Assembly: GCF_001431465.1 (NCBI RefSeq)
Contig: NZ_LDJJ01000068.1
Location: 1-51,078 of the forward strand
Reading direction: 5' to 3'
DNA length: 51,078 nucleotides
Origin: Stenotrophomonas terrae
Lineage (GTDB): Bacteria > Pseudomonadota > Gammaproteobacteria > Xanthomonadales > Xanthomonadaceae
Positions 9,562 to 18,133 of the stretch are shown piece by piece. Position 1 is the first letter of the stretch. Each line of letters opens with the position of its first letter. The notes beneath the pieces were generated by a model that had not been told where the DNA came from, ran no database searches, and was given only the letters and a program-made list of their open reading frames with translations. Made by a program: the position numbers and the translations under genes.

Positions 9562-11480
9562 AGATCGCCATCGGTATCTTCGTCGCGCTGCTGATGCTGC
9601 TGTTCGTGGTGGTGTTTGCCGGCTGGTTGGGTGTTTACATCTATGGCGGAGTCGAATGGATCGGGCATCGGTTCGCCACCGGTGTATTGCCGGATGGCAG
9701 GGCAGCGTTCCGCGCTGGCGTGCTGGTGGGCAGCCTGGTTTCGGTAGGTGCGCTGCTGCGTGTGGCAGTCAAGGACCACTCCCACAAGTACGCGGGCGCG
9801 GCGCTGGTTGTGGGGGTTGGGTTTGCCTTTCTGCTGTTTGCCACCCGTTTGTCTCCGTATGTCGTAATACCGGAAGAGGGAACGCTGAGCGCCGACGTTG
9901 CTGGCGGTTCGCCTGCGGCCAAGCGCACCGAGATTCCCGAATGGTATTCACGCAGCAGCTACGAGCGAGACGCTGCCGGAAAAGTGCATGCGCTTGCCCG
10001 GGCTGCGGCGCGTCAGGATCAGCAGCGGGTAGATGCCGGGCTGGACGAACTGCAGCTATGGGCGCGCAGGGGCGTGCGTGTTGGCGGTGACCGCGAGGCG
10101 TTTAATGCTGCGCGTGACAGGTTCAATGCCACTTTCGACATGCCGGCGGGCAGGGAAACAAAACAAATGCTGAGCCGGCAGCGCCATGCCGCGCTGAAAT
10201 CAATGTGGCAGGCCGTCCCTGATGTGGATATCGCCGGGCGGCGGGTGCTGCTGCAGGACATGGCTATGCTTGCGTTTGCGTTGCGGCTGAAGGCCGAGCG
10301 CGGTTCCGCTGAGGATGCGGCGTCGGACGACGATGGCTTGCTGGAGGAAAAACTCATTGACCTGATTCGGCTGCAGGAGGCCATCCTCGGCTATGCACCC
10401 AAGTCCGCCGAATTCTGGTCCAGCTATGCCGCCACCATCGTGGACGCCGACGAAGAAGTGGCGCTGGGGGCTTTGCTGCTTGCCGACCAGTTGCGGCGCT
10501 CGGCTGGATCCGGTAGTTCCGCGATGACGATGTCGATCAGCGATGAGATGTTGTTTCAATCGGATATGCGGATCAGCACCCGCTTGCTGCCCGATGGCTC
10601 GCGCCTGCGTTTGGATTTGCTGAAGGCGCGTGCTGCAACGATCATCGGCAACACCGCGTCCGCTTCGGGCGAGAGCAGCGCTGCGGCCGAAGAGGGAAAG
10701 ACGTCGCCGGAGCAGGTCCTGCCCGCGCCGCAGTTCGTGAGCACCGGCAAGGGCTTGTTGCCGTTGCCGCGGCCGACACCGCCCTCGGTAGTGACGGTGC
10801 AGCCTGCCGATGAATTGGTCCGGGTTGATCTGCCGTCTGCGGGGTTCGAACAGCAACAGCGTCCTGTGCGGCTTCCGCCATCTGGCCTCAGCAGTGGTGG
10901 CAGCGTACTGGTGGCGGTGGACGTGCTGGCCGATGGCAGCATCAGCTCGGTCCTGATCGAGCGCAGCAGCGGCGACCCCGCGCTGGATGATGCCGTGCGG
11001 GGGGGCGCACGCAATTGGAAAGCGCTGAGGCCAATTGCCGGGGATGGCGAGCGGCGGCGCGTGCAGGTGCGATTCGAAGCGCCGCAGCCAGTGGAGGAAA
11101 TTCCCGACTGGCCGCCCCCGCCCATGGTGCCGGGCAGGGAGCCTGTGGCAGCAGCGGCCAAAGCGCCGGCGCCACGCCCGGTTTCGCCGCGCACCGTGCA
11201 GCATCTGCAGGAGCTGGTAGCGCGCCAGGCGCGTTTCAACCCGCCACGCTATCCCACCGCTGCCTGGAACGAAAAAGCGGGCGGTACGGTGATGTTGGCA
11301 ATCAGGCTGGCCGGATCAGGCGAGGTCCGTGGGGTCAGCGTCGCCAGGAGCAGTGGTAACGCCTTGCTGGATAAGGCCGCCCGCGAAGCGGCCTTGGGCT
11401 GGAGTGTGTCGCCCGGGGAAACGGCGGCCGGTGTGGACGAGGTGACGCTGAATATGCCGGTGATGTTCAGGGCGGAGTAG
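9558..11480 (+). CDS. Membrane protein with two TonB-like C-terminal domains
   Basis: This 640-residue protein overlaps the kinase gene by 4 bases (ATGA). Three hydrophobic helices (about 1-29, 52-70, 78-96) are followed by a long Ala/Arg/Glu-rich periplasmic region (110-430). Two repeats then resemble the TonB C-terminal/energy-transducer fold: 'GGSVLVAVDVLADGSISSV...SSGDPALDDAV' (about 447-493) and 'PPRYPTAAW...GGTVMLAIRLAGSGEVRGVSVARSSGNALLDKAA' split over about 560-625. A proline-rich link (PDWPPPPMVPG) separates them. Tight coupling to the triad suggests it is an envelope-facing output or sensor. No ExbB/ExbD genes are nearby. Function is inferred from architecture only. Confidence 0.8.
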   Translation: MKIAIGIFVALLMLLFVVVFAGWLGVYIYGGVEWIGHRFATGVLPDGRAAFRAGVLVGSLVSVGALLRVAVKDHSHKYAGAALVVGVGFAFLLFATRLSPYVVIPEEGTLSADVAGGSPAAKRTEIPEWYSRSSYERDAAGKVHALARAAARQDQQRVDAGLDELQLWARRGVRVGGDREAFNAARDRFNATFDMPAGRETKQMLSRQRHAALKSMWQAVPDVDIAGRRVLLQDMAMLAFALRLKAERGSAEDAASDDDGLLEEKLIDLIRLQEAILGYAPKSAEFWSSYAATIVDADEEVALGALLLADQLRRSAGSGSSAMTMSISDEMLFQSDMRISTRLLPDGSRLRLDLLKARAATIIGNTASASGESSAAAEEGKTSPEQVLPAPQFVSTGKGLLPLPRPTPPSVVTVQPADELVRVDLPSAGFEQQQRPVRLPPSGLSSGGSVLVAVDVLADGSISSVLIERSSGDPALDDAVRGGARNWKALRPIAGDGERRRVQVRFEAPQPVEEIPDWPPPPMVPGREPVAAAAKAPAPRPVSPRTVQHLQELVARQARFNPPRYPTAAWNEKAGGTVMLAIRLAGSGEVRGVSVARSSGNALLDKAAREAALGWSVSPGETAAGVDEVTLNMPVMFRAE

Positions 11481-11562
11481 GGCCGCTTGGTTCCTCGCAT
11501 GCTGCTTTTTCCATTGCCTTGCGTTTGCTCCACGGAGGTGGAACAGCAAGGCGCAGTGGAGA

Positions 11563-12165
11563 TCAGTTGCCGTCAATGATCAGGCTTTTCAGCACTGCAT
11601 CGGCTTTCGCTTCCAGCCGGTCATCGCGGTGGGCATCGGTGTAGCGATGGTAGTAACGCAATTCATAGCCGATGCCTTTGGACTGCAGTGAGCCGCATGA
11701 CAAGGCGTACTGTTCGCTCCATTGCCGTTGGCCATCCGCTGAGGGCTGGCGCGCCTCAAGCAGGAGATGGACTTTTGCGCAGCGTGGATCCGCAGGGTAT
11801 TCGTCCACTTGAAGTGAGCTGATCTTGAAGCGGGGGCTGCTGGCGTAGCCTTGTTCAAGATTGTCTCTGACAGTCCTGATGTAGCCCGAAATGGGCGATA
11901 TCGGTGCGTCGAGACGGGTCATATAGGCTTCGATCTTGCGGTTGTCCGAAGCCGAATCCGCGTTCCAGCTAAGCGTCGTGCTCGTTCCGGAACCATTCCT
12001 TGCCCAACCTTCTTCGGCGGGAGGCGTGAATGCAAGGCCAAACGTGCTGCTCGCATCAGCGATGCCGATATGTATCTGCCCGGTACCGGTGCCATCGACG
12101 GCAAGCGCCGAGCTGGGCGGGATCGCAAGGACAGCGAATGCAGCAAGACCTGCTACGAACTTCAT
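11563..12165 (-). CDS. Secreted hypothetical protein
   Basis: The 200-residue product starts with a clear Sec signal peptide (MKFVAGLAAFAVLAIPPSSALA, probable cleavage after ALA). The mature part is soluble, with 'GQIHIGIADASSTFGLAF', 'IEAYMTRLDAPISPISGY' and two cysteines (in 'DPRCAKVHL' and 'YALSCGSLQ') that could pair in the periplasm. No enzyme motif is visible and I do not recognise the family. It converges with the TonB-like gene and is transcribed in the same direction as the M2 peptidase gene, 217 bases downstream of that gene's stop and beyond its terminator, so it is probably a separate unit. Confidence 0.7.
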   Translation of the reverse strand: MKFVAGLAAFAVLAIPPSSALAVDGTGTGQIHIGIADASSTFGLAFTPPAEEGWARNGSGTSTTLSWNADSASDNRKIEAYMTRLDAPISPISGYIRTVRDNLEQGYASSPRFKISSLQVDEYPADPRCAKVHLLLEARQPSADGQRQWSEQYALSCGSLQSKGIGYELRYYHRYTDAHRDDRLEAKADAVLKSLIIDGN

Positions 12166-12332
12166 TCGTATCTCCCGAAGTTACCGGGTAACGATGCCAC
12201 GGCATGCGGATGTGTCAAGGCGGGCGAATGGCAGATCGTGGCGTGCTGCGGGGCTGCCAGCTCTGCCTGTTGCGCCATTGTTTTCCTGCTGGAGGCAGTT
12301 CGCCTTGAGACAAATGCAGCGCCAGCGGATGA

Positions 12333-12361
12333 GCAAAGGGCGCCATCGCGGCGCCCTTTGC
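12333..12361 (-). terminator. Terminator after the M2 peptidase gene
   Basis: A perfect 12-bp stem (gcaaagggcgcc / ggcgccctttgc) with a 5-nt loop begins 21 bases after the peptidase stop codon. No long T run is present, so the call rests on stem strength and position. Confidence 0.7.
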
Positions 12362-12382
12362 TTGTTTCATCAGTTGCTGCGT

Positions 12383-14404
12383 TTACGGTGCCGACGGCTG
12401 CGTCGGCGCAGCTGCTGGAGCAGCAGTGGGTGCCGGAGCTGCCGCCTGCCAACCACACATCTGGCCTTCGTTCTGCTGCTTCAGCCATTCCTGCAGCGGG
12501 GAGAAGTACTCCAGCATCGGTGCGGCGTCGAGCTTCTCGGTGCCGGTCAGTTCCTTCAGCGTGGCCTGCCACGGCTGGCTGGCGCCCTTGCTCAGCATGG
12601 CCCAGAACTTCTGGCCGGCTTCCTTGTTGCCATAGAAGCTGCACTCGTTGAGCGGGCCGGTATAGCCGGATGCGTCGCACAGGCCCTTGTAGAACTGGTA
12701 CTGCAACACACGCGCCAGGAAGTAGCGCAGGTACGGCGTGTTGCCCGGAACGTGGTACTTGGCACCGGCATCGAAGAACTCCTCGCCGCGGGCAGTGGCC
12801 GGGGCCACGCCCTGGTACTGGGCCTTCAGTTCCCACCACTTCTGGTTGTACTGGTCAGGCTTGATCGAGCCATCGAACACGCCCCAGCGCCAGCGGTCGA
12901 TCATCAGCCCGAACGGCAGGAACGACACGCCCGACATGGCCATGCGCATCTGCGCATTGATGGTGGCTTCGCGGCTTTCCTGCTGCGCATCGACCAGGCC
13001 GATCGAGTTGAGGTACTTCGGCGTCATCGCCAGCACGATGGTGTCGCCGATGGCTTCGTGGAAGCCGTCGTTCGCGCCGCCCTGGAACAACGGCGGCAGC
13101 GGGTTGTAGGCCAGGTCGTAATATATGTGGCCGAGCTCGTGGTAGATGGTGGTGAAGTTTTCTTCGTTCGGGGTGATGCACATCTTGGTGCGCACGTCCG
13201 GGCCCACGTCCTTGCCGTCGCCGCCCATGTTCATGTCCCAGGCGCTGGCATGGCAGACCACGTTGCGGTCCAGCGGCTTGATGAACTGGGTGTTCTGCCA
13301 GTAGCTGTCCGGCAGCCTGGGCATGCCCAGCGACACGTAGAAGTCCTGCGCGCGCTCGGTCATCTGCTTGGCGGTGGCCAGTTCGGCTTCACGCTGTGCC
13401 TTGAAACGGCTGGCCGGGTCGCTGCCACCGGCCTTGGCCAGGGCGCCACTGAGGTTGGTCTGGTACTGCTTTTCCAGCGCAGCGGTGATGTCCAGGCTGC
13501 CCGCGTTCGGGTACGGCGCGGTCATGTCCCACAGGTTGCTCCAGTCCTGCTGCCACATGTTGCCGGTCAGATGCGCGGCGATCATGCCACCGCCCACTTC
13601 GGCCTTGTCCTTGCCGTATTCCTTGTCCAGCTTGGCGCGGGTGTAGCAGTGCAGTTGTTCGTAGAGCGGCTTGAGCTGGCCCCACAGGCGATCGGTTTCC
13701 GGGCCAACCTCTTCGGCCGGCATGTCGTAGCCGCTGCGCCACATCTGGCCAGCATCGGTGTAACCGAGTTCGCGTGCGCCTTCGTTGACCAGTTCGACGA
13801 AGCGCTGGTAGTTGGCACGCGACGGCACGGCGGTGGACTGCCAGCCCTGCCAGGCGTCGAGCTGCTTGTCGTAGTCGCGCGAGGTGGCCAGTACCTTCTC
13901 CAGGTCGCCAAGCTGGCGGCAGTTCTGCTTGTCGCCTTCACCCACGCAATAGGTGCCGGCGCCGTAGTCGCCTTCCAGCTTGGTAGCGATGCCGGCCAGC
14001 TCGGCCAGCTTCTGCGGGTCACGCGGGGCAGGCATCGAGGTCATCAGCTTGAGCAGGCTGATGGCGCGCTTGGTGTCGGCGCTCATCGGCTGGCCTTCGT
14101 ACTTGTTGGCCTGTTCGATCCAGCCGTTGAGCACGGTCAGCCAGCGCTCGTTGGCCTTGGCCGCGACGCGTGCCGAATCGTCGTTGATATAGGTGGACGA
14201 CAGCCACTGCGCCGAGGTCATCTCCGGGTACATGGCCTTGTATTCGGCATTGACCCGGGCAATGAACTGGTCGGCGCTTTCGGCCGGTGCGGCCTGGGTG
14301 GTGGCCGGCTTGGCGGCGTCGGTGGCGGCGTCCTTTTTACAGGCAGCCAACGAGAGCACGGCCACGCCGACGGCGGCGGCCAGGACCAAATGACGATTCT
14401 TCAC
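12383..14404 (-). CDS. M2-family peptidyl-dipeptidase lipoprotein (ACE-like)
   Basis: The 673-residue protein has a lipoprotein signal (VKNRHLVLAAAVGVAV ending LAAC-KKD) and then the M2 metallopeptidase domain. The zinc motif is 'IYHELGHIYYDLAYN' (HELGH at about residues 422-426), followed by 'GFHEAIGDTIVLAM', which supplies the third zinc ligand Glu. Other family phrases are 'ICHASAWDMN'-like 'VVCHASAWDMN' and 'FLARVLQYQFYKGLC'. Bacterial M2 enzymes remove C-terminal dipeptides from peptides in the periplasm. The start is taken as GTG at 14404; an ATG 22 codons upstream gives a less typical signal. Two alternating Ala/Pro/Thr-rich ends flank the domain. Confidence 0.93.
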   Translation of the reverse strand: MKNRHLVLAAAVGVAVLSLAACKKDAATDAAKPATTQAAPAESADQFIARVNAEYKAMYPEMTSAQWLSSTYINDDSARVAAKANERWLTVLNGWIEQANKYEGQPMSADTKRAISLLKLMTSMPAPRDPQKLAELAGIATKLEGDYGAGTYCVGEGDKQNCRQLGDLEKVLATSRDYDKQLDAWQGWQSTAVPSRANYQRFVELVNEGARELGYTDAGQMWRSGYDMPAEEVGPETDRLWGQLKPLYEQLHCYTRAKLDKEYGKDKAEVGGGMIAAHLTGNMWQQDWSNLWDMTAPYPNAGSLDITAALEKQYQTNLSGALAKAGGSDPASRFKAQREAELATAKQMTERAQDFYVSLGMPRLPDSYWQNTQFIKPLDRNVVCHASAWDMNMGGDGKDVGPDVRTKMCITPNEENFTTIYHELGHIYYDLAYNPLPPLFQGGANDGFHEAIGDTIVLAMTPKYLNSIGLVDAQQESREATINAQMRMAMSGVSFLPFGLMIDRWRWGVFDGSIKPDQYNQKWWELKAQYQGVAPATARGEEFFDAGAKYHVPGNTPYLRYFLARVLQYQFYKGLCDASGYTGPLNECSFYGNKEAGQKFWAMLSKGASQPWQATLKELTGTEKLDAAPMLEYFSPLQEWLKQQNEGQMCGWQAAAPAPTAAPAAAPTQPSAP

Positions 14405-14473
14405 AGCAAACCCCGGGTTGTAAGTACCGGCGAAGGCTAGAGGGGCAGCGGCCGGGCCGCAAGTGGACAAAGG

Positions 14474-14908
14474 TCAGCGCTTGAGCGCCATCAGCAGCAC
14501 GCCACCGCCAATCATCGTCACCCCCAGCCATTCACGCCAGCCCAGGCGCTCATGCAGGAAGGCCACGGCGAACAGGGCAACCAGCACCACGCTGAGCTTG
14601 TCCACCGGCGCCACCTGCGCGGCCGGGCCGCGCTGCAGTGCGCGGAAATAGCACATCCAGGAGGCGCCGGTGGCCAAGGCGGACAGCGCCAGCCAGGCCA
14701 CGGTGGGGCCGGGCAGTTGCAGCGGGTTGCTCCATTTGCCGGTGGCCGCGACGAACATCGCCAGCACCAGGCTGATGATGACCGTGCGCAGCAGCATCGC
14801 CATGTCCGAATCGATGTTCTGCAGGCCGAGCTTGGCGAAGATGGCTGTGAGCGCGGCGAACACGGCCGACAGCAGCGCCCACGGAAGCCATTGCGGGAAG
14901 GTGGTCAT
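14474..14908 (-). CDS. Half-size EamA/DMT-family transporter
   Basis: The 144-residue inner-membrane protein has about five hydrophobic segments and a single EamA unit: 'WALLSAVFAALTAIFAKLGL' at the start and 'LHERLGWREWLGVTMIGGG' near the end, a phrase typical of drug/metabolite transporters. Full-length members carry two units, so this one probably works as a dimer, as small DMT proteins do. GGAG lies a few bases before the ATG at 14908. The open frame continues upstream into the repeat array, but that part is repeat-derived. The substrate is unknown. Confidence 0.85.
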   Translation of the reverse strand: MTTFPQWLPWALLSAVFAALTAIFAKLGLQNIDSDMAMLLRTVIISLVLAMFVAATGKWSNPLQLPGPTVAWLALSALATGASWMCYFRALQRGPAAQVAPVDKLSVVLVALFAVAFLHERLGWREWLGVTMIGGGVLLMALKR

Positions 14909-14964
14909 GACAGCTCCAGGTCGCCGGCGGCCGGCTGTGTAGGAGAGCGGAACAGCCCTGGTTT

Positions 14965-15331
14965 GTAGGAGCGGCGTAAGCCGCGAAGCTAGTGGAGCAC
15001 CAGTTTGTGGGAGCGGCGTAAGCCGCGAAGCTGATGGAGCATCAGTGGAACATAAAGCAGGCAACTGCAGAAGCTTCCCCCCATCCGCCCTTCGGGCACC
15101 TTCCAGCAGACGGTGTAGGAGCGGCGTAAGCCGCGAAGCTGATGGAGCACCAGTGGAACATAAAGCAGGCAACTGCAGAAGCTTCCCCCCATCCGCCCTT
15201 CGGGCACCTTCCAGCAGACGGTGTAGGAGCGGCGTAAGCCGCGAAGCTGATGGAGCACCAGTGGAATTTAAAGCAGGCAACTGCAGAAGCTTCCCCCCAT
15301 CCGCCCTTCGGGCACCTTCCCCCGCAGGCGG
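14965..15331. repeat. Three tandem 108-bp units plus a leading REP
   Basis: A 'gtaggagcggcg...gccgcgaagc' palindrome at 14965 is followed by three units with a 108-bp period (starting near 15005, 15113 and 15221). Each unit joins that same palindrome to 'gatggagcaccagtggaac', 'gcaggcaactgcagaagctt' and the conserved half-element 'catccgcccttcgggcacc'. Units 2 and 3 are nearly identical. The third changes after 'ccttcc' into a complete 'cccgcaggcgggagaaggg' end. No gene is encoded. Confidence 0.9.
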
Positions 15332-15347
15332 GAGAAGGGAAGGTAAA

Positions 15348-15480
15348 GCCAAAGCCAACAGCCAACAGCCAACAGCCAACAGCCAAAAACCAAAAGCCAA
15401 AAACCAAAAGCCAAAAACCAAAAGCCAAAAACCAAAAGCCAAAAGCCAAAAGCCAAAAGCCAAAAGCCAAAAGCCAAAAG
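15348..15480. repeat. Heptamer microsatellite (gccaaaa/gccaaca)n
   Basis: About nineteen 7-bp units run without interruption: first gccaaca units, then alternating gccaaaa and accaaaa, then pure gccaaaa. Because 7 is not a multiple of 3, all three frames of each strand stay open over the tract and produce spurious repeat peptides such as 'AFGFWLL'. It lies about 60 bases beyond the end of the EptA gene, directly after the 108-bp array. Confidence 0.92.
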
Positions 15481-15541
15481 CGATGCCAACCCGACCCAAC
15501 CCAACCACCGCCTCAGCGCTTCCCTCAACCCTCAAGCCGGC

Positions 15542-17206
15542 TCAAACATCTCGCCCCGCACATCCAGCAAACACATCCCGCGACCGGTCATACACCGACG
15601 TCTGCACCTGCATCAGGCCCAGCACCGAGGGGAACAGGTTGTCCTGCTCGGTACGCTGGCCGGCGCGGTGGCGCAGGCATTGGATGTCCAGTCCGCGGTC
15701 GGCCACGAATCCCGGCGAGAACCACATCACCATCGGCACGCGGGTCTGCTCTTCCGGCGCGATCGCATACGGCATGCCGTGCAGATACAAACCCTTCTCG
15801 CCCAGTGACTCGCCGTGATCGGATAGGTAGATCATCGCCGTGTCGTAGTCGTCCAGGCCGCGCAAGGCAGCAATGGTGCGGCTCAGGAAATGGTCGGTGT
15901 AGCGGATCGCGTTGTCGTAGCTGTTGACGATCTCCTGGCGGTCGCACTTGCCCAGGTCCGGGGTGTCGCAGGTGGGGGCGAACTGGCGGAACTGCGCCGG
16001 GTAGCGCTGGAAATAGCTGGGGCCGTGGTTGCCCAGCTGATGCAGCACCACCACCCGGTCGCCCGGCTTGGCACGTACCTGGCTGGCCAGGTTGTCGATC
16101 AGTATTTCATCCATGCAGCGGCCATCGGCGCACAGGCCGGGGGTCTTGGCATCGTCCAGGCGCTCTATCTGCAAGCCATCGCATACGCCCTTGCAGCCGG
16201 ACTGGTTGTCGCGCCACAAGGTGCTGATGCCGGCATGCTCCAGTACATGCAGCAAGGATTGATGGTTGCGGATTTTTTTCTCGTCGTAATCGTGGCGGCC
16301 ATACGGCGAGAACATGCAGGGCAGCGATACCTCGGTGCTGGAACCGCAGGCATGCATGTCGGGGAAGTTGACCGCACCGGTTTGCGCCAGCTCCGGCGTA
16401 GTCTGCCGTGCATAGCCATTCAAACCCCAGTTCTGCGCACGCACGGTTTCGCCCACCACCAGCACCAGCAGTCGTGGCTTGCTGGTGGCCGCACGCGGCA
16501 GCACCTTGGCGTCGGTGCCGATCACCTGCTTGGGTTGCTTCTTGATCGGGCTGGAGCTGGCCAGATTCTGCTTCAGCGCGATCAGGTAGTTCACCGGCGT
16601 AGCGAGGTAGCGCACTTCACGGTGATTGCGCATCAGCGCCGATATGTCCTGGAAGGAAGCCATCGCTCCGGCGCCGGTCACCAGCACTACGCCGGCAATG
16701 AAGGCACCGCGCCACAGCAGGGCTTTGCCCCAGCTGCGCTTGCGCAGGCGCAGGCGCCACAGCAGCAGCGTCGGCAGCAGGCCGTAGCCCAGCAACGGCA
16801 GGATCAGCGCCGGGGTCATCAGCTCGCTGCTTTCCTTGCGGTCGGTGGCAAGTACATTGCGCAGCATGTCCGCGTCCAGGTAGACGTTGAAGCTGCTCAT
16901 GTAGTGCACCGCAAAGGCAGTGGTGATGAACAGCACGGTCAGCACTACCTTGGCATTCCACCGCCATAGCAACACGCTCAACAGCAGCGCATGCACGCCG
17001 ACCAGCAGCGCGCACAAGGACAGCGCGAACAGCATGCTGCCTGGGTTGGCCGCCATCGCACTGCGCCAGAACAGGCTGTTGCAGGCCAATGCGAAGAACA
17101 GGCTGGCGGCGAGGATCAGCATTTCGGTGCTGATTTCAGGGCGGAAAGCGCGCAGGCGGTCCCAACTCAGGCGCAGGCTTTGCGGGCGCGAAAGTGTGGT
17201 GCTCAT
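15542..17206 (-). CDS. eptA: Phosphoethanolamine transferase (EptA/MCR-like)
   Basis: The 554-residue protein has about five N-terminal membrane helices (residues 28-180) and a periplasmic alkaline-phosphatase-fold domain. Catalytic features are present: E253 in 'VVGETVRAQNWGLNGY', the nucleophile T291 in 'CGSSTEVSLPCMFS', H394 in 'GNHGPSY', D463-H464 in 'YLSDHGESLGEKGLYLHG' and H476. Six or more cysteines in the soluble domain fit the disulfide-rich family. It transfers phosphoethanolamine to lipid A phosphate, which lowers polymyxin binding. Its start overlaps the PAP2 stop by 4 bases, so the two genes are co-translated. It is a chromosomal relative of MCR, with no sign of mobility. Confidence 0.92.
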   Translation of the reverse strand: MSTTLSRPQSLRLSWDRLRAFRPEISTEMLILAASLFFALACNSLFWRSAMAANPGSMLFALSLCALLVGVHALLLSVLLWRWNAKVVLTVLFITTAFAVHYMSSFNVYLDADMLRNVLATDRKESSELMTPALILPLLGYGLLPTLLLWRLRLRKRSWGKALLWRGAFIAGVVLVTGAGAMASFQDISALMRNHREVRYLATPVNYLIALKQNLASSSPIKKQPKQVIGTDAKVLPRAATSKPRLLVLVVGETVRAQNWGLNGYARQTTPELAQTGAVNFPDMHACGSSTEVSLPCMFSPYGRHDYDEKKIRNHQSLLHVLEHAGISTLWRDNQSGCKGVCDGLQIERLDDAKTPGLCADGRCMDEILIDNLASQVRAKPGDRVVVLHQLGNHGPSYFQRYPAQFRQFAPTCDTPDLGKCDRQEIVNSYDNAIRYTDHFLSRTIAALRGLDDYDTAMIYLSDHGESLGEKGLYLHGMPYAIAPEEQTRVPMVMWFSPGFVADRGLDIQCLRHRAGQRTEQDNLFPSVLGLMQVQTSVYDRSRDVFAGCAGRDV

Positions 17207-17976
17207 GCGGTTTCTCCAGCGGTGGTGGTGACCGGGCGGGGCGCCCGTGCAGTGGCCAGGGACGGCGCAAACATCCATGCGTACAACAGCACCGCGACCG
17301 ACCAGCTGATTGCCAGCGACCACAGGTCATGCGACAGGAAATGGGCACCGCGCAACTGTTGGGTGAGGCCAAACACGATGCCGATGGCCAAGGGGATCAG
17401 CAGTGCCGGACGACGCCATTGCGGCCGTACCTGCAACATGAAGAAGTAAGCCGCTATCCATGCGTAGGCCGAACCGGAGTGTCCGCCGGGGAAGCAGGAA
17501 GCATGGCCAAGCAGTACCGGGCGCTGTTCGAACAAGCCGATGAACGGCCGCAGGCCGCCGTAGCGCTGCAGGTCCCAGGGGCAGTCCATATGGGTCCAGG
17601 ACTTGAGCAGGGCGATGATGCCGGTGGACAGGGCAACCGACAGCAGCAGATAGCCCAGCGGCCGCCGCAGCGGCTTCCAGCGCGGGTGCAGGCTGCTGCG
17701 GATCAGCGCCAGCAGTACCAGCGCCGCCATCAGGAAACTCAGGTTGCGGCCGCCCTTGTGAACAAGGTGGGCACTCCACCAGGCATTCTTGGCGGCCCAC
17801 TGTTGGCCCTGCAGCTGGAACAGCTGATCGGCCAGCCATTGGTCGCCGCCACCTGCCATCAATGCGGCGCTGGCTGCCAATGCCAGCAGCAGCGGCAGCC
17901 ACAGCGCCTGCGCGGCGAAGCGCGTGCGGCTGGCTGGCTGAAGCGGGGCGGTGAGCGGAGCGGGCGACTGGGGCAT
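17203..17976 (-). CDS. PAP2-family membrane phosphatase
   Basis: The 257-residue protein has about six hydrophobic segments and PAP2 signatures: 'KSWTHMDCPWDL' (degenerate motif 1), 'CFPGGHSGSA' (motif 2, His) and 'RGAHFLSHDLWS' (motif 3, His and Asp). These enzymes dephosphorylate lipid phosphates, such as undecaprenyl pyrophosphate, phosphatidylglycerol phosphate or lipid A, at the periplasmic face. The ATGA overlap with the EptA gene indicates a linked role, possibly recycling a lipid carrier or preparing the lipid A phosphate. The 'CPW' in motif 1 in place of the usual 'RP' is unusual. Confidence 0.88.
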   Translation of the reverse strand: MPQSPAPLTAPLQPASRTRFAAQALWLPLLLALAASAALMAGGGDQWLADQLFQLQGQQWAAKNAWWSAHLVHKGGRNLSFLMAALVLLALIRSSLHPRWKPLRRPLGYLLLSVALSTGIIALLKSWTHMDCPWDLQRYGGLRPFIGLFEQRPVLLGHASCFPGGHSGSAYAWIAAYFFMLQVRPQWRRPALLIPLAIGIVFGLTQQLRGAHFLSHDLWSLAISWSVAVLLYAWMFAPSLATARAPRPVTTTAGETA

Positions 17977-18133
17977 GGAGCATGCAGACCATCAGGAGGA
18001 TGGCGACATGCTGTTACCGCTGCTGTCGGAGCGCGGTCGGAGTGATGTGGGAATTATGTCGAAGCTTCAGCATCGTCAGCAGCAGCTGCCGATGTGAAGG
18101 CGGCAAGCCGTTAGTGGCTTGCCGCAGGAATGT

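Noticed and set aside
14965..15331. Possible CRISPR-like array
   Set aside because: Units are 108 bp and tandem with no unique spacers, and contain known intergenic palindromes; no cas genes are nearby.
15268..15535. Reading frames encoding a repeated 'AFGFWLL' hydrophobic peptide
   Set aside because: They arise from the 7-bp tandem repeat, which leaves all frames open; there is no ribosome-binding site or non-repeat domain.
15542..17206. Mobile mcr-type resistance gene
   Set aside because: It is embedded in a chromosomal gene set with matching codon use, with no insertion sequence or direct repeats flanking it as a unit.
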